This document shows, piece after piece, positions 23,669 through 25,942 of a stretch of 25,942 nucleotides of DNA (the stretch's first letter is position 1; every line of letters begins with the position of its first letter). Position numbers and translations under genes: made by a program. Under the pieces are notes generated by a model, which ran no database searches, had not been told where the DNA came from, and was given only the letters and a program-made list of their open reading frames with translations. The stretch comes from CAYRHJ01 sp964424105 (GTDB lineage Bacteria > Planctomycetota > Phycisphaerae > UBA1845), in the NCBI GenBank assembly GCA_964424105.1, contig CAYRHJ010000037.1, forward strand, positions 1 through 25,942, in the 5' to 3' direction.

Positions 23669-25645
23669 ATGGCGGCGGAGTCAACGGGGCAGGACAGGTC
23701 ATCGCAACAAGGGGCATTGGAAACAGGCGTTGCGGCGGGGCAACGATCGCTGCCTTTGTGGAACAACCCGGTATCGATGCTGGGGTTGTTTATGGTGGTG
23801 TCGGCTGTCATTTTGCTGATGACGTTCGCGTTGTTCAGCGCCATCACGCAGGGCGCGAATCCGTATGTGGATATTGTCGGATTTTTGATCTTGCCGGGAA
23901 TTCTGTTGGCGGGGTTGGTGATCACGCCGTTGGGAATTCTGATCAAGAGTTGGTGGATTCGTCGTCGTCATCCCGAACAGCGGCTGACGTTTAGTTATCC
24001 GCGGATCGACTTGAATGACGCGGCGCAGCGCCGGTCGGTGAAGATTGTGATGTTCAGTACGTTTCTGTTGCTGCCGGTGATGGGGGTGACGGGATATCAT
24101 GGCTATCATTACACGGATTCGACGGAGTTTTGCGCGCGGGCGTGTCACGCGGTGATGAAGCCGCAGGCGACGGCGCACGTGCATTCGCCCCACGCGCGAG
24201 TGGCTTGTGCGGATTGTCACATCGGATCGGGGGCCAGTTGGTTCGTGAAATCGAAATTATCGGGAACGCGGCAGGTGTTCGCGGTGTTGCGAGACACGTA
24301 TTCCCGACCGATTCCGCCGGCCATCCATAACCTGCGCCCGGCGCGCGAGACGTGTGAACAATGCCATTGGCCGCAGAAGTTTTACGGCGCTCAACTCGTG
24401 GAGCGCGTGCACTTTCGCTCGGACGAGCAAAATACGCGGCACGAGATTTCCATGCTGGTCAAGACGGGCGGGGGAGATGAAGCCACCGGCAGACTGGAGG
24501 GCATCCACCTGCATATGGCCCTGACCGATTTGGAATTCGTGGCGACGGACGAGCAGTTGCAGGTGATACCCTGGGTGAGGCTGCTGCGCGAGGACGGCAG
24601 TGAAATCGTTTATCGTTCGGACGGGAAGCCCAGCGCGGAACCGCCCCCGGACGGGGTTCGCCGCAAGTTGGACTGCATGGACTGTCACAACCGGGCGGCG
24701 CATCCTTTCCGTTCGCCTTCCGAGGCGGTGAACATCGCGTTGGATATCGGGAAGATCGATCAGACACTGCCGTACATCAAACGCGAGGCGGTGCGATCGT
24801 TGCTGGGGGAATATGCGGACGAAACGCAGGCGTTGAAGCGCATCGGGTCGCACCTGGAGACGTTCTACAAGAACGAGTATCCGCAATTGTGGGACACGCG
24901 GCGAGCCTCGATCGAACAAGCCATCCTGGTGACGCGCGACATTTATCAGAGGTCGGCTTTTCCGGGGATGAAGGTCGATTGGCGGACGTATCCCGACAAC
25001 ATCGGGCATCTGAATTCGCCCGGCTGCTTTCGGTGTCACGACGGACGACACGTGGATGAAAACGGAGCGGCCATCAGTCATGACTGCGGCGTCTGTCATT
25101 CGTTTCTGAATCCCGTACCACATGGTAACGAGCGGGCGATTCAGCCCGGTGCGTATCAACACCCGTTCGAGCTGACGGGGGTCCATGCGGGGGTGCGCTG
25201 CGATCAATGCCACGCGGGCGGCATGTCGCCGTCACCGACGTGCGAGGGTTGCCATTCGGAGGTCAGCGGATTCCGAGATGCCAGCGCGGTGGAATTCGCC
25301 CGATTCAAGATTGAGCCTGACTCGATGGCTACGGTGGTGGGATGTGAAGGTTGTCATGACGTTTCGATGCCCGTGGCGACGGCGGACATGGAGGCGGTGT
25401 GCATGGACTGTCATGACGACGACCCGGAGCGTTTTGAAGGGATGCTGGGTCGATGGAAGCAGGAGTTGGAGCCGTTGCTGGTCCGGGCGCTACGTCTGGC
25501 GAGGGACGAAGATCGGGCTGCGGCCCGTGCACTGCAAGAGGCTGGTCCCTATCATAACGTGGAAGGCGCGCGGAAGATTCTGAATGGTTTGTTGTCCGGC
25601 GACAGCGCGGATGAATCGCGAGATAGTGTAGTTGATCATAAATGA
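23669..25645 (+). CDS. Ten-haem membrane cytochrome c, NapC/NirT-like N-terminus
   Basis: A 658-residue quinol-side electron carrier, predicted to sit in the inner membrane with its haems outside. Three hydrophobic segments lie at 37-59, 68-93 and 124-143. The NapC/NirT-like part follows: CARACH at 155-160, an unusual Cys-X3-Cys-His site, then SPHARVACADCHIGSGASWF with CADCH at 180-184. Further CXXCH sites are at 229, 336, 453, 473, 511, 525, 559 and 578, making ten in all. Proteins of this build pass electrons from menaquinol to periplasmic reductases or to other cytochromes; the partner is not visible here. ATG 23669 has AGAGGA eight bases upstream. The C-terminal 70 residues have no haem site and look helical. 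No cytochrome maturation gene is nearby. Confidence 0.87.
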   Translation: MAAESTGQDRSSQQGALETGVAAGQRSLPLWNNPVSMLGLFMVVSAVILLMTFALFSAITQGANPYVDIVGFLILPGILLAGLVITPLGILIKSWWIRRRHPEQRLTFSYPRIDLNDAAQRRSVKIVMFSTFLLLPVMGVTGYHGYHYTDSTEFCARACHAVMKPQATAHVHSPHARVACADCHIGSGASWFVKSKLSGTRQVFAVLRDTYSRPIPPAIHNLRPARETCEQCHWPQKFYGAQLVERVHFRSDEQNTRHEISMLVKTGGGDEATGRLEGIHLHMALTDLEFVATDEQLQVIPWVRLLREDGSEIVYRSDGKPSAEPPPDGVRRKLDCMDCHNRAAHPFRSPSEAVNIALDIGKIDQTLPYIKREAVRSLLGEYADETQALKRIGSHLETFYKNEYPQLWDTRRASIEQAILVTRDIYQRSAFPGMKVDWRTYPDNIGHLNSPGCFRCHDGRHVDENGAAISHDCGVCHSFLNPVPHGNERAIQPGAYQHPFELTGVHAGVRCDQCHAGGMSPSPTCEGCHSEVSGFRDASAVEFARFKIEPDSMATVVGCEGCHDVSMPVATADMEAVCMDCHDDDPERFEGMLGRWKQELEPLLVRALRLARDEDRAAARALQEAGPYHNVEGARKILNGLLSGDSADESRDSVVDHK

Positions 25646-25658
25646 CGCATCATATCGC

Positions 25659-25720
25659 AACCGAGCCGCGCCCGTCAGGACGCGGTTGGATCGTGAAAAG
25701 CCTGTCCGCTCCCTGACGAG
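25659..25720. repeat. Variant family A copy and an inverted half-copy between convergent genes
   Basis: GAGCCGCGCCCGTCAGGACG at 25663-25682, continuing CGG, is a family A variant. The left G.A mismatch becomes G-C, so the outer stem gains a fifth pair (CCGCG with CGCGG). At 25706-25715 CCGCTCCCTG followed by ACG is the reverse complement of the right half of family A. The two can pair with each other over CGTCAGG/CCTGACG, as in paired REP elements. They fill the 89-base gap after the cytochrome stop. Confidence 0.6.
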
Positions 25721-25734
25721 CTTGAGAATCTTTT

Positions 25735-25942
25735 TCAACGGCACGGGGCTTCTTGGGATTCGCCGGTGCTCGTTTTCATCCGGCCGTCGGAACCGCTGGT
25801 TATGTTGAATCCGACGTTTCCGTTATTCCTCCTGTCGCCGTTTCCGTTATTCCTCCTGTCGCCGTTTCCGTTATTCCTCCTGTCGCCGTTTCCAGGCCTC
25901 GGTACTGGTTCACGCTGCCGGCCCTTCTCACGATCCGCGGCC
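25735..25942 (-). CDS. C-terminal part of an unknown protein with 8-residue repeats (partial)
   Basis: An open minus-strand frame enters from the right edge and ends at TGA 25735-25737, giving at least 68 residues. It contains three perfect GNGDRRNN repeats encoded by the 24-bp tandem array, then GNVGFNITSGSDG and a hydrophilic tail ending APCR. The repeat is low in hydrophobic residues, so a flexible or surface-exposed segment is likely. Its 5' end is outside the window and no family is recognisable. An alternative frame across the array (TATGGITE repeats) stops soon after it. The evidence for coding is only that the frame stays open and the repeat length is a multiple of three. Confidence 0.35.
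   Translation of the reverse strand, partial: AADREKGRQREPVPRPGNGDRRNNGNGDRRNNGNGDRRNNGNVGFNITSGSDGRMKTSTGESQEAPCR
25815..25893. repeat. 24-bp tandem array, three perfect copies plus a partial copy
   Basis: The unit starts CGTTTCCGTTATTCC and is repeated exactly at 25815, 25839 and 25863, followed by seven bases of a fourth copy. The copies are identical, which points to recent expansion. The period is divisible by three. Confidence 0.9.

Noticed and set aside
25815..25893. CRISPR array
   Set aside because: The copies are directly adjacent with no spacers, so this is a simple tandem repeat.

Overview
This is a 25.9 kb stretch of GC-rich bacterial chromosome from a Gram-negative-type (diderm) organism. 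I infer a planctomycete or close relative. The reasons are a very large secreted protein ending in a dockerin-like domain, LPS heptose and LPS-export genes, a NapC-type multihaem cytochrome, and many small palindromic intergenic repeats. No rRNA or tRNA gene, CRISPR array, prophage or transposase was recognised.

Layout. 1-4869 is an envelope/LPS locus. On the minus strand is a two-domain heptose kinase/nucleotidyltransferase (HldE-like, domains in reversed order), preceded by a possible 66-residue ORF. Divergent from it are overlapping lptF and lptG permease genes. 4931-6853 holds an orphan radical SAM/SPASM-type protein and a membrane-anchored protein of unknown function. 6960-9573 is DNA and nucleotide maintenance: dprA, a Nudix hydrolase almost touching it, a 25-residue membrane microprotein, and a convergent endonuclease III/MagIII-like glycosylase. 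9822-13539 is a plus-strand run of gatA, a GNAT-type acetyltransferase and an ATZ/TRZ-type amidohydrolase. 13565-17259 holds two divergent transporters, MFS-like and NhaC-like. 17268-20273 encodes a 1001-residue secreted modular protein (TIGR03790-like, Ig-like, dockerin). 20735-23212 holds a DUF4177-like small protein, an alpha/beta hydrolase and gap. 23669-25645 is a ten-haem membrane cytochrome, followed by the C-terminal end of a protein with 8-residue repeats.

The least ordinary part of the window is its repeats. A REP-like element of about 30 bp (family A) has four recognisable copies plus decayed or variant ones. Its core can fold as a hairpin with tandem G.A mismatches and a GTCA loop. 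One copy lies in frame inside lptF, one lies at the 5' end of the acetyltransferase ORF beside a decayed tandem copy, and one is split exactly at its loop by a second palindromic element (family B). Family B also occurs upstream of dprA and inside the 5' end of the glycosylase gene. At least three further single-copy hairpins and an AAGGTT-type inverted cluster sit in other gaps. No mobilising enzyme is present here, so a REP-associated (Y1-type) transposase would have to be elsewhere in the genome.

Functional links are clearest for hldE plus lptFG (LPS core synthesis and export). The lptF/lptG and dprA/Nudix pairs are probably translationally coupled. gatA stands without gatB or gatC. All assignments rest on motif reading only; no database search was run.
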